Below, piece by piece: positions 11,580-21,261 of a DNA stretch of 64,000 nucleotides. The first letter of the stretch is position 1; every line of letters begins with the position of its first letter. The stretch comes from Mermis nigrescens (lineage: Eukaryota; Nematoda; Enoplea; Mermithida; Mermithidae): NCBI GenBank assembly GCA_036768485.1, contig JAVLUZ010000228.1, positions 1,041,571 through 1,105,570 of the forward strand, in the 5' to 3' direction. The notes under the pieces are model-generated. The model was not told the origin of the DNA, ran no database searches, and worked only from the letters and a program-made list of their open reading frames with translations. A program made the position numbers and the translations under genes.

Positions 11580-13175
11580 AAAAAAATCAATAATTGACTT
11601 AGCTCAAATTTGTTACTTCGTTTTTAACATAAAAATATACGTTTGGAAAATGAGACAATTTTGTAATTTAAACAAAATTTAGCTTAACACAATTAGTGAA
11701 TTAATTTTTATTATTCTTTAAGCCAGCTTTTAAAAAACTTATATACTATTACCACCTCTAACATTATCGACGTAAATGACGAAAGAAGTAATTCACAGAA
11801 ACTCATTATCAGTTTTTTCTAACTTATTTTTGCTCATTAGTTTTAACTCTGATGTTATCTACAGTAATATCGTTTGCATATGCGTCACTGATGTTATCAA
11901 CAGTAATATTGTTTGCCTATTTAAAACTTTGGCTTTAAAAATAACAAATAATTATTTATTTCCACAGAAAAAATCATGTCACTAATTTTATTAGGTCAAG
12001 TTTTCTTTTAATTACAAAATTGTATATATGTGTGTGTGTGGGTCTGGACCACACATGGGCGTGGGGGTCTGGACCCCCTGGAGAATCTGGCGGACCCCCT
12101 CCTCAAAAAAATCAAAAATCGATAATTGTTGCCAGACCCCCAGAATTGCTATTTTTGGCACATTTGGCCAACTTTTTGGCTATTTGCGCCTTCCGGACAG
12201 TATAGCAGCAGTATACCTAGGGTATATTTTTAATTTCGGATTCGGATTCAGCGTACCTCGATGTGGCCTTTGTCAATAACGAGGGCACCTGCGACGTCAT
12301 TGTTGTCGCCCTCGCTGGCATTGCCGCTCGCATAGGGGCGATCGCAAAAAACGACGACGCTGTCATCGCCGCATTTGTTGTCCTCGCGGGCGTTGCGGTC
12401 CGCGCATGGATCAACACCTTCCTTGATTGGATTGTCATCAGAACCGATGACAGCCAAGTCAGCCATCTTAAAGTGTTAGCTACGAGTATTATGTTTTCAA
12501 AATGTTAAGTTCATGAAAAATTAAAATATACATTCTAAAGCAAAAAAATCATGCGTTGACTGAGCTCAAATCTTCTCAAATTATAAAGATATTTTATGTA
12601 GCAAGGATTAGAATTTAGTGAGAATGAAAAATTGTAATTTTAGGAAAATTTAATAATAATTTAATTTAACTTAATAAAAATTTAATTTAAACATAATAAA
12701 AAACACGTTCGCCAAATGTCAAGTGAAAATTTTTAATTTCAAAAATTTTTTAAATTATTTCATCTGCCAAGTGTATATTTTTATGCCAAACACGAAGTAA
12801 CGAATTAATTTAGCTTTTCTTAAAATTTAGTTTAAACCAATGAGCGAAAATTGATTATCATGTCAAGTATATGTATACGTTAAACAGTTAAACCAATTAT
12901 TTTTAAAATCTGCAACCTGAACTTTTAAAAATGTCTGGATAATAAATTTCTGCAAATTACTTTTTTTTGTCGTACATGTATCACCAATGTAACCTGCAGT
13001 AATATTTTTGCCTGCTTAAAATCTTAGGTCCAAAAATAATTAATAATTATTTATTTACACAGAAAAAAATTCAGTGTCGCTAATTTTATGTGGCTAACTT
13101 TTCATTTAATTACAGAACTATTTCATTTGTCAAGCTGTATTTTTTTATGCTCAAAACGAAGTAAGGGATTAATTT
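11580..13175. repeat. Dispersed inverted repeats around an AT-rich interval
   Basis: A 60-100 bp sequence containing TTACTTCGTTTTTA, CATAAAAATATAC and TTTGTAATTAAA occurs forward at about 11600. It occurs inverted at about 11960-12010, 12740-12810 and 13105-13175. It also occurs forward at about 4530-4600 and 43390-43450. Apart from the exon-like island at 12257-12466 and a short G-rich stretch at 12045-12115 starting CACACATGGGCGTGG, I see no genes here. Confidence 0.6.
12257..12466 (-). CDS. Exon-like island, probable first exon, acidic N-terminus
   Basis: The minus strand carries ATG at 12466 followed by exactly 70 GC-rich codons and a donor (GAG then GTACGC), leaving the intron in phase 0. 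The peptide is rich in Asp, Asn, Glu and Ala, with three cysteines. No other island in the window has a comparable ATG-plus-donor structure with this codon bias. The next island downstream on the same strand, 11022-11102, is entered in phase 0, so the two can be joined in frame. I recognise no domain. Shadow frames on the plus strand are also open because of the composition. Confidence 0.4.
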
Positions 13176-13339
13176 TGCTTACTTTAAGGTATTAAGTATT
13201 AGGTACGTTTTCGAAATGCTAAGTTAAGAAAAGAAAAAAATTACTTTCTACAAAAAACAACCAACGTTCGACTAAGTTTATATAGATAAACTCTTCTCAA
13301 TTTACAGTAGAAAATGTCTTAATACCTTTCATAGATTAC

Positions 13340-14080
13340 AGTATATAACTATTTTTAATCAATGTTTGCTAATTTGCATACATTATACTTTTAGAAAAGC
13401 AAAAATCATTGATTACTTCCGTTTTAGAATCAATTACTTCCTTCTTAAAATTAACTTATATTCTTGGTACCGTAAATAATTTCTAATTTTAGAGAGATTC
13501 TAAATCTAAGTTGCTCAGTCAAACTTTATTTCTGCATGTTAATCAATGTTTGCTGATTTGCATACATTATACTTTCAGAAAAGCAAAAACCCTTGATTAC
13601 TTCCGTTTTAGAGTCAATTACTTCCTTCTTAAAATTAACTTATATTTTTGGTAACGTAAATAATTTGAGATTCTAAATCTAATAGCTCAGTCACACCTTA
13701 TTTCTGCATGTTAATCAATGTTTGCTAATTTGCATACATTATACTTTTAGAAAAAGCAAAAATAATCCATTACTTCCATTTTAGAATCAATTACTTCCTT
13801 CTTAAAATTAACTTATATTGTTGGTAACGTAAATAATTCTTAATTTTAGAGAGATTCTAAATCTAAGTTGCTCAGTCAAACCTGATTTCTGAATGTTGAT
13901 CAATGTTTGCTAATTTGCATACATTATACTTTCAGAAAAGCAAAAATCCTGGATTACTTCTGTTTTAGAGTCAATTATTCCCTTCTTAGAATTAACTTAG
14001 TTTCTTAATAACGTGAATTGGTTTCGATTTTAGGAGATTTTTAGATCTAAGTAGCTCAGTCAAACCTTATTTCTGCATCT
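13340..14080. repeat. Minisatellite array B, about 185-bp units
   Basis: Four units with ATTTGCATACATTATAC start near 13367, 13552, 13727 and 13910 and share the consensus of array A. The array begins the duplicated segment 13340-15480. Confidence 0.85.
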
Positions 14081-14683
14081 TAATTAATGTTTCTGTTTTT
14101 CTGAAAGTATAATGTATACAAATTTGCATACATTACAAAAACCCTTTCTTAGAACAACACCATACAGCCACAGTGGTCTCTCGTCAACCTACAGCAAATA
14201 AACTAGACAGGCTTACTGTAGCTTAGGAAAAAGAATTGCTGAAAAAGCTCTACAATAAATGAAACAGACTATACTTCTGTCTCAAAAATCAACTCTTATC
14301 GTTGCAAAAGTAAATGATTCTGAATTTTAAAAACATTCGGGCCAAAATAGCTAAGTCAAATATCATTTTGGCATGACAATAAAAAAGAAGCTCGTTTATT
14401 AGCGCAAAAAAAGACGCTTGACAAGTCAAATGCAAGTAAAATACATTATGAAGTCATATAAAACATGAACATACATGTGTACATGTAACGGCTCCAAATT
14501 GGGGGGGTCCCAGTCATTTTAGGTCGCGACTCCCAAGGGCTTTAACCAAGTCTCCGTCTTTTGGGGGGATGACGGGACAGCCGACTCTGGGTGGGGGTTT
14601 GTCCCTGTTATGTGAACTTCAAAATAAAAACTTTAATATATTTGCTTGTAAACTTTGAGTTGTCTTATTAACGTCATTAAGGG

Positions 14684-15262
14684 TCAGAAAAAAACAAAAA
14701 TTCTCCCAGAAGCCCTGCCAAGGAGTACCTTGTAGCAGAAACCAGTTACAAATATACTATGACTTAATATACCAGACAAAGACCCCAACTGCAAACTGCA
14801 GATACAAGCTAATAAAATAATACAAGCTACAAGGTACCTCTTGGCAGTTTTTTTTGAAATCTTAACTAAACGCATTAAACAAGTTATACAATAAATCAAT
14901 TCAAAATCTTTGAGTAGGCCGGCTCCGCAAAATGTCAGTCTCTCCGCTGTAAACCGTTTACCGTGCTTAGACCTAAACACATTTTGAGCGCAAATGGCGC
15001 AACGGCGGCTCAAAACCCAATCGTAGGTACAAAATCGATCGCCTATAATGTCATGAATGAGCTTGCAAGGTAATAGACGCTTATCTTTCAAACTCGCGAA
15101 CAACATTGCCTGCGTTCCGAGGACGATGTCTGAAGGCTTCTCATCCACAATGGCGCCATTGTTGACACTATGCTTGTGCTCGTCGACGTGTTTGTCATCG
15201 ACGTGTTTGTCAAATGCTTCGACGTCTATCTGCTACTGTTCGCTGTTCCTGTCGACATCCAC
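14684..15262 (-). pseudogene. Exon-like ORF with two CxxC pairs and a hydrophobic tail
   Basis: The minus-strand frame is open from 15148 to 14684 (154 codons) and extends upstream to an acceptor at 15262 with one TAG. The first half is GC-rich and contains RRCAICA and, about 40 residues later, YCITC. These two CxxC pairs could bind a metal, which is inference. The second half is AT-rich and includes a hydrophobic stretch of about 25 residues that may be non-coding read-through. The paralogue at 10739-11102 is frameshifted. I know no family with this arrangement. Confidence 0.3.
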
Positions 15263-15739
15263 CTGTTGATAATCAAGCAGATGAAGTGATCACTAGACGT
15301 GATTATTGATTGATTTTAAGATGGAAGTAATTGATTTTAAGGAGGAAGTAATTAAGAATTTATGCTTTTTTGAAAGCAAATTAACAAAAATTGATTAACA
15401 TGCAGAAATGGGTTTGACTGAGCTACTTAGATTTAAAATCTTTTTAGAATTCAAAACTATTTAAGTTATCAAGGACATAAGTTCATTTTAAGACAAACGT
15501 AATTGATTTTAAGGCGGAGGTATTAAGAATTTCTGCTTTTTTGAAAGTGTAATGTATGCAAATTAGTTAAAGTTAATAAGTTTAATTACTGCCATCTAAA
15601 ATCAACTTACGTGCTTTATAAATTAAATAGTTTTGAATTCTAAAATATAGCAAAATAACGTCTGAAGGCTCACAATAAAAGTTAAAACAGTTAAAGATTC
15701 TAATGAATGATTGAAGCTAATAGGTTTAAAAGTGCTAAC

Positions 15740-15946
15740 TGAATGAGCATCCAAGCACAACAAAGAAGTGCCACCGCCGCCAGCAGCCTGGGCGCCATCG
15801 CCCATAGAACCGTCGGCAGTTTCTTTGGGGACAGTCAGGTCATCAACCAAGTTTTCACCGGATTTGACGTCGGCTATGTCTGAACCCACTGTGTTGACCT
15901 GCTGCTCAAATGGATGCTCCTTGTCCAGCACCAGGATGTCAATGAT
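15740..15946 (-). CDS. Symmetric 69-codon exon-like island, GSMG type
   Basis: The minus strand has an acceptor (TTTTCCATTTAAG), exactly 69 open codons and a conserved CA/GTTAGC junction that may be the donor. Both sides are phase 0. The C-terminal third contains GSMG, then Ala/Gly-rich residues, GGGG and SL. This core recurs at 17540-17746, 18384-18575, 19232-19423 and 19984-20131. The N-terminal part is acidic. I know no family. A symmetric exon of this kind can be duplicated or skipped without shifting the frame. Confidence 0.4.
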
Positions 15947-15981
15947 CTTAAATGGAAAAAGTGCGACTTTTAAGCCACTTT

Positions 15982-16560
15982 AGAACAAAATTCTGGGGTC
16001 CGGAAACCCCCACCCTCTCACAAAAATAGCCGACCATCATACATCAAAAATTTTTAGCAGTTACGTGTATGGCAAAAGGTTTTTACAAACATATAATGCA
16101 TTAAAATATTTGCAACTTTCTTGATCACAACCATCAATTTTATTGAAGAAATCTGACTTTACACATTGGATCTAAGTGAGCACAAAACACTGTACATATT
16201 AAAACTAGCTACTGATTTTACACTTAACATAACCCTTATTTAATTGATTGTATGTCTCTTGGTCCAAAGCATGGGTGGTGGTATCGGATGATACAGTAAC
16301 AGTTAGGGATTTTGAATTTGAATGATCTGTTTAAATCGATAAATATTCAATGCTTTCCAAAAATTTAGCCTATTTAGAAAACTAGCTTGACCACACATTG
16401 ATTTGTCGCTAAAATCGCCTTATGGCAATGGCAGACCGGGCCGTGTTAAGAGGAAAAATTTGAAGAAAGGAGCGGGCGGGGACGCAGTTGGTGATGACGG
16501 TGGTGATGAGGATTGAATTGATTGGACGTATCATCTTTGTTTGAAGTTATTATTTTCTTG
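15982..16560. other. Intergenic or intronic, no gene seen
   Basis: This AT-rich sequence is partly shared with 17770-18300 (for example the stretch from CATACATCAAAAATTTTTAGC onwards), so it belongs to the duplicated exon unit. A GC-rich patch at 16430-16515 has no convincing open frame. Confidence 0.5.
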
Positions 16561-17200
16561 TTTGATTTTATTATTTTTGCTAATTTGCATACATTGAACT
16601 TTCAGAAAAGCAAAAATCCTTATTTATACTTCCGCCTTGAAATCAAGTACTTCCATTTTAAAATCAACTTTTGTCTACAATAAATTAAATAGTTATGAAT
16701 TCAAAAAAGATTTTAAGTCTAAGTAGCTCAGTCAAACCTTATTTCTGCATGTTAATCAATGTTTGCTAATTTGCATACATTACACTTTCAAAAAAGCAGA
16801 AATTCTTACCTATTTCCGTCTCAAAGTCAAGTAATTCCATCTTAAAATCAACCTATCTCCTTGGAAATTAAATGATTTGAATTCTAAGAATATTTTTTTA
16901 AAATCTAATTAGCTCATTCAAACCTTATTTCTGCATGCCAAATCAGTTTTTGCTAAATTTGCATACATTATAATTTCAGAAAATCAGAAATCCTTAGTTA
17001 CTTCCGTTTTAGAATCAATTACTTCCGTCTTACTATCAACTTATATCTTCGGTAACGTTGGTAGTTCTGCAAGAATTTCTGCTCGGAATAAGAATTTCAC
17101 AAAGGATTTCCATACATGTTTTCTAATTTGCATACATTACACTTTCAGAAAAGCAGAATTTGAAAATTCAAAAAAATGGGTTTTACATACATACTTATTA
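16560..17200. repeat. Minisatellite array C, diverged
   Basis: Four diverged units carry AATTTGCATACATT near 16580, 16770, 16960 and 17130, with the same internal order as arrays A and B. More substitutions between units suggest greater age. Confidence 0.75.
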
Positions 17201-17539
17201 TTAAAAAATGTCAATTACTTCCAACCCTTTATATAAATCTTTTTTAGAATTAAAAACTATTTAACTTATCAAGGACATAAGTTGATTTAAAGACAAACAT
17301 AATTGATTTTAAGGCGGAAGTATTAAGAATTTCTGCTTTTTCAAAAGTGTAATGTATGCAAATTAATTAAAGTTAATAAGTTTAATTACTGCCATCTAAA
17401 ATCAACTTACGTGCTTTATAAATTAAATAGTTTTGAATTCTAAAATATAGCAAAATAACGTCTGAAGGCTCACAATAAAAGTTAAAACAGTTGAAGATTC
17501 TAATGAATGGTTAAAGCTAATAGGTTTAAAAGTGCTAAC

Positions 17540-17746
17540 TGAATGAGCATCCAAGCATGACAAAGAAGTGCCGCCGCCGCCAGCGGCCTGCGCGCCATTG
17601 CCCATGGAACTGTCGGCAGTTTCTTTGGGGACAATCAGGTCGTCGACCAAGTTTTTGCCGGATTCGACATTGGCTTTGTCCGAACCAACTGCATTGACCT
17701 GCTGCTTGAATGGATGCTCCTCGTCCTGCACCAGGTTGTCAACAAT
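17540..17746 (-). CDS. Symmetric 69-codon exon-like island, second copy
   Basis: This is the same length, phases and CA/GTTAGC junction as 15740-15946, with substitutions throughout but no frameshift and no stop. The acceptor-side AG is also kept. Retention of the frame over 207 bases in both copies suggests either recent duplication or coding constraint. A tally of synonymous against non-synonymous changes would tell which. Confidence 0.4.
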
Positions 17747-17814
17747 CTTAAAGGGAAAAAGCGCGACTTTTAAGCCACTTTAGATCAAAATTCTGGGGTC
17801 CGGAACCCCCCTAC

Positions 17815-18068
17815 CATACATGGGCAGCAAGAAAATTCTGGGGGGGGTGCAAAATTTTTTGAAGGTCAAAAAATGGCCTTAAAAATGGTGGTATAGCGAT
17901 AAAAACACCATTTTCCGATGTTTCTCATCAAGCACTATCCATTGGCATCAAAAAATTGCGAAAAAAATGAAAAAAATTTTCAAAAATTGTATTCTGGGGG
18001 GGGGGTATTTTGATTTCTGGGGGGGGTATTTTGGTTTCTGGGGGTGCATACCCCCACGCCCAGGTGTG
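17815..18068 (-). mobile_element. hAT-type MITE, copy A
   Basis: The ends are CATACATGGGC and GCCCAGGTGTG, imperfect inverted repeats. The 8-bp target CCCCCTAC is duplicated exactly at 17807-17814 and 18069-18076. Its 254 bp contain the family's shared interior (G-runs, ATTTTGGTTTCTGG, TTTCTCATCAAGCACTATCC). An 8-bp duplication with short inverted ends is the hAT signature. There is no coding capacity. Confidence 0.9.
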
Positions 18069-18383
18069 CCCCCTACCCTTCCACAAAAGTAGCTGACCAT
18101 CATACATCAAAAATTTTTAGCAGTTACGTGTATGGCATAAGGTTTACACAAATATATAATGCATAAAAATATTTGCAACTTTCTTGATCACAACCATTAA
18201 TTGTGTTGAAAAAATCTGACTTTACATATTGGATCTAACTGCACACAAAACACTGTACATTTTAAAACTAGCTACTGATTTTACAATTATTATAACCCTT
18301 ATTTTAAAATACATCTCAATAAAAGTTAAAACAACTAAAAATTGTAATGAATGGATAAATTTAATAAGTTTGAAAATGCTAAC

Positions 18384-18575
18384 TGAATGCATAGACGATG
18401 ACGGCAAAGAAACGCCGCCGCCGCTGGCCCAGGCAACGTTGCCCATAGAACCATTGGCAGCCTCCTGGCAACGTTTCTTTGGACGGCTCTGCTTCCTTGG
18501 TTGCCTAGAAGCGGAGGGTTGTTGTACGCCAGCGGTTGCATCATTGATCATGCGCTTTGATCGTGTAACCCGCTT
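18384..18575 (-). CDS. Symmetric 64-codon exon-like island, GSMG type with basic patch
   Basis: The minus-strand acceptor ATTTTTAG leads into exactly 64 open codons that end at the conserved CA/GTTAGC junction, phase 0 on both sides. The middle carries a Lys/Arg-rich patch (RPKKR within it) that resembles a nuclear localisation signal. It is followed by the GSMG and SGGG core. Sequence beyond the junction also stays open into AT-rich DNA, so the exon may end later than proposed. Confidence 0.4.
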
Positions 18576-18895
18576 CTAAAAATTATGGTCGACAAATCTA
18601 TTTCAATTATCAAAGTTAAATCTTTTTGGGGGATGGAGGAGAACCCCCTAGCAAGGCAGACCATTCACTAAGAGCAAGAAAACCGATGAGCAAAAATCGA
18701 TTGACATTTCAAAACAACATTTGACTAAGCTATTTAAGATCAAATCTTCGCAACTTTCTTGATCACAAAAATTAATTGCATAGAGGAAATCTGACTTTAT
18801 GCATAGGATCTAAATGTACATAAAACACATTATGTACATTTAACAGTAGCGACTCACTTTGAACTTAACATAACCAATAGTTTAAAACAGTTCTG

Positions 18896-19175
18896 AATAA
18901 AAGTTGACAGAATACTTTCCGCGTGATTCTTGAAGGCAAAAACAGTAAAAATATCAAAAAATTTTTGTATTTTACGATACTTCTCAATAAAAGTTGACAG
19001 AATACTTTCTGCATGATTTTTAAAGGCAAAAACAGTAAAAATGTCAAAAAGGTTCCATATTTTAAAATATTTCTTAATAAAAGTTGACAGAGTACTTTCT
19101 GCGTGATTTTTGAAGGCAAAAACAGTAAAAATGTCAAAAATTTTCCATATTTTAAAATACATCTCAATAAAAGTT
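18896..19175 (-). repeat. 90-bp tandem repeat, in-frame 30-residue units
   Basis: Three exact-length 90-bp units start at 18896, 18986 and 19076 (AATAAAAGTTGACAG...). On the minus strand they read as 30-residue repeats containing FDIFTVFAFKNHAES, in frame with the 64-codon island at 19232-19423 through an open frame spanning 18854-19399. Whether they are translated or simply a repeat whose length is a multiple of three is unknown. Confidence 0.75.
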
Positions 19176-19231
19176 ATAACAACTGAAAATTGTAATGAAT
19201 GGATAAATTTAATAAGTTTTAAAGTGCTAAC

Positions 19232-19423
19232 TGGATGCATAGATGATGGTGGCAAAGAAACGCCGCCGCCGCTGGCCCAGGCACCGTTGCCCATAGAACC
19301 ATTGGCAGCCTTCTGGCGACGTTTCTTAGGACGGCTCTGCTTCTTTGGTTGCCCAGAAGTGGCGGGTTGTTGTACGCCAGCAGTTGTGTCATTGATCACG
19401 CACTTTGAACGTGTAACCCGCTT
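19232..19423 (-). CDS. Symmetric 64-codon exon-like island, second copy
   Basis: This is a close copy of 18384-18575 with the same acceptor, length, phases, basic patch (PKKRR) and GSMG/SGGG core. It lies about 850 bp away. The flanking sequences (18590-18880 vs 19430-19730) are also copies, so the whole exon-plus-intron unit was duplicated. Confidence 0.4.
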
Positions 19424-19740
19424 CTAAAAATTATGGTCAACATAGCTATTTCAATTATCAAAGTTAAATCTTTTTGGGGGTGGGGGTGGAGGGAGAACCC
19501 CCTAGCAAGCCGGACCACTCCCTCAGAGCAAGAAAACGGATGAGCAAAAATTGATTGACATTTCAAAACAACATTTGACTAAGCTATTTAAGATCAAATC
19601 TTTGCAACTTTCTTGATCACAAAAATTAATTGCATAGAGGTAATCTGACTTTACGCATAGGATCTAAATGTACATTATGTACATTTAACAGTAGCGACTT
19701 GCTTTAAACTTAACATAACCAATAGTTTAAAACAGTTCTA

Positions 19741-19930
19741 AATAAAAGTTGACAGAATACTTTCTGCGTGATTCTTGAAGGCAAAAACAGTAAAAATATC
19801 AAAAATTTTCCATATTTTACAAAACTTCTCAATAAAAATTGACAGAATACTTTCTGCATGATTTTTAAAGGCAAAAACAGTAGAAATGTCAAAAATTTTC
19901 CATATTTTATACATCTCAATAAAAGTTAAA
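19741..19930 (-). repeat. Second locus of the 90-bp repeat
   Basis: Units start at 19741 (90 bp) and 19831 (87 bp), so the one length change is also a multiple of three. They follow the third copy of the exon unit in the same arrangement as 18896-19175. Confidence 0.7.
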
Positions 19931-19983
19931 ACAACTAAAAATTGTAATGAATGGGTAAATTTAATAAGTTTGAAAGTGCTAAC

Positions 19984-20131
19984 TGGAAGCATAGGCAATG
20001 GCGGCAAGAAACGCTGCCGGCCCGGGCGTTGTCACCCATGGAACCGGCGGCGGCATCATGCTGGCTTTCTTGTCGACACCCCTTCTTCGGATCTTTGTCG
20101 TCATGATAGGCGATACATCTGGATACTCTAT
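19984..20131 (-). pseudogene. Fifth GSMG-type exon-like island, altered length
   Basis: The CA/GTTAGC junction and an acceptor (GCTTTTAAG) are present, but the length (148) is not a multiple of three. The frame containing GSMG would be entered in another phase. It ends 25 bp from the left terminus of the R element at 20157. It is probably a diverged or truncated copy. Confidence 0.3.
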
Positions 20132-20156
20132 CTTAAAAGCAATATTTATCATACTA

Positions 20157-21259
20157 GCAAAGAAAAATGCTCCGATGGAACAAACAGGACAAATATACTT
20201 GGAATTGCGGGTTATTAAAGACATAAAAGGAGGGGACTAGGAAAAAGTCACCTATGCACTCTAAAAATCATAAAAATCTGCTAAAAGTCAGATTTCTCTA
20301 AGCAACACAAAAATTGAAGTATATTCTGCGGATTGCAGAAGCTAAATGTGGCCACAAGTTGGCGTAAGTGGTTTCAGGAAGTTGCACCCCACAGAAAATG
20401 AAAAACCCTAAAAATTACTGTAGGCCCACATAATTCTATTTTAGTAGCATTTTTGGTGATTTCACCCAACCAGATCACCAGAATTTTCTGGCTGCCCATG
20501 TATGGTTGTCGCCTCAGTTTGAGAAAGAAATAACACAATACATTGTTCTTCAAACATCAAAATAAAAAATCTTATTGAAGAAAACAACAAATCATTCAGT
20601 TTACTAACCTTAACTGAATACAAGTCCGAACAACCGCTGTTGCAAATGTATTGAAGTGCTGTAGGGCATTTAACATGCGCAAACAGCTTAGCACTAAATA
20701 TTTTAGGACGCACGGCTCAAGAATAATTAGCGAAATACCCATGCAAATAAATGCAACGCAATAGTGCATAACAATAGAGTGGAAATTTTAATAGCTCATA
20801 TAAATAAAATTCCGAAGCAGGAAAAATCCCCTATCTACATCATCTCATTACGCTAGTATAACACGAGCAACTGCAGACTGCAGAGCCATAATAAACAGCA
20901 TGATACAAATGTCACAATACACCTATTGAACCTTTTAACTAACTATTGATTAAATATTGTCATGAAAATGTAATACTAATTTCAAGCTAAATCGGCTACG
21001 TTATACAGGCCAAGGTTTCCTTCCAAGCTCTTCACCAAACACCACTGTGAAGTATTTTGAGAGGACACCTTCTTTTTACGGAGGCCGTAGAATATACTTC
21101 GATTTTTGTGTTGCTTAGAGAAATCTTATTTTTAGCAGATTTTTATGATTTTTGAGTGCGTGTGGGTGACTTTTCCTAGTTCCCTCCTTTTATGTCTTTA
21201 ATAATCCGCAATTCCAAGCATATTTGTCCTTTTTGTTCCATCAGAGCATTTTTCTTTGC
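20157..21259. mobile_element. R-bounded DNA transposon, 1.1 kb
   Basis: Long inverted repeats of about 180 bp (20157-20338 and 21083-21259) match along their full length. The element is flanked by TA at 20155-20156 and 21260-21261. The interior has no transposase I can recognise. TA flanks fit Tc1/mariner-like or other TA-targeting superfamilies. I cannot decide the superfamily from the ends alone. Confidence 0.75.
20609..20715 (-). CDS. Possible exon inside the R element
   Basis: The minus strand has an acceptor (TTATTCTTGAG), 35 open codons with three cysteines and a donor (AAG/GTTAGT). The composition is more coding-like than its surroundings. It could be captured exon sequence or chance. 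Confidence 0.2.
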
Positions 21260-21261
21260 TA

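Noticed and set aside
12045..12200. CACACATGGGCGTGGGGG start resembling the hAT MITE left end
   Set aside because: The following interior does not match the family and I could not find a right end or duplication.
17990..18065. Runs of G as a possible G-quadruplex
   Set aside because: The G-runs are part of the hAT MITE and are separated by loops of about 13 bases or more, too long to predict a stable structure with confidence.
20478..20506. CCAGAATTTTCTGGCTGCCCATGTATGG, similar to the hAT MITE right end
   Set aside because: Only the last 28 bp match and there is no left end or target duplication, so I did not call an element.
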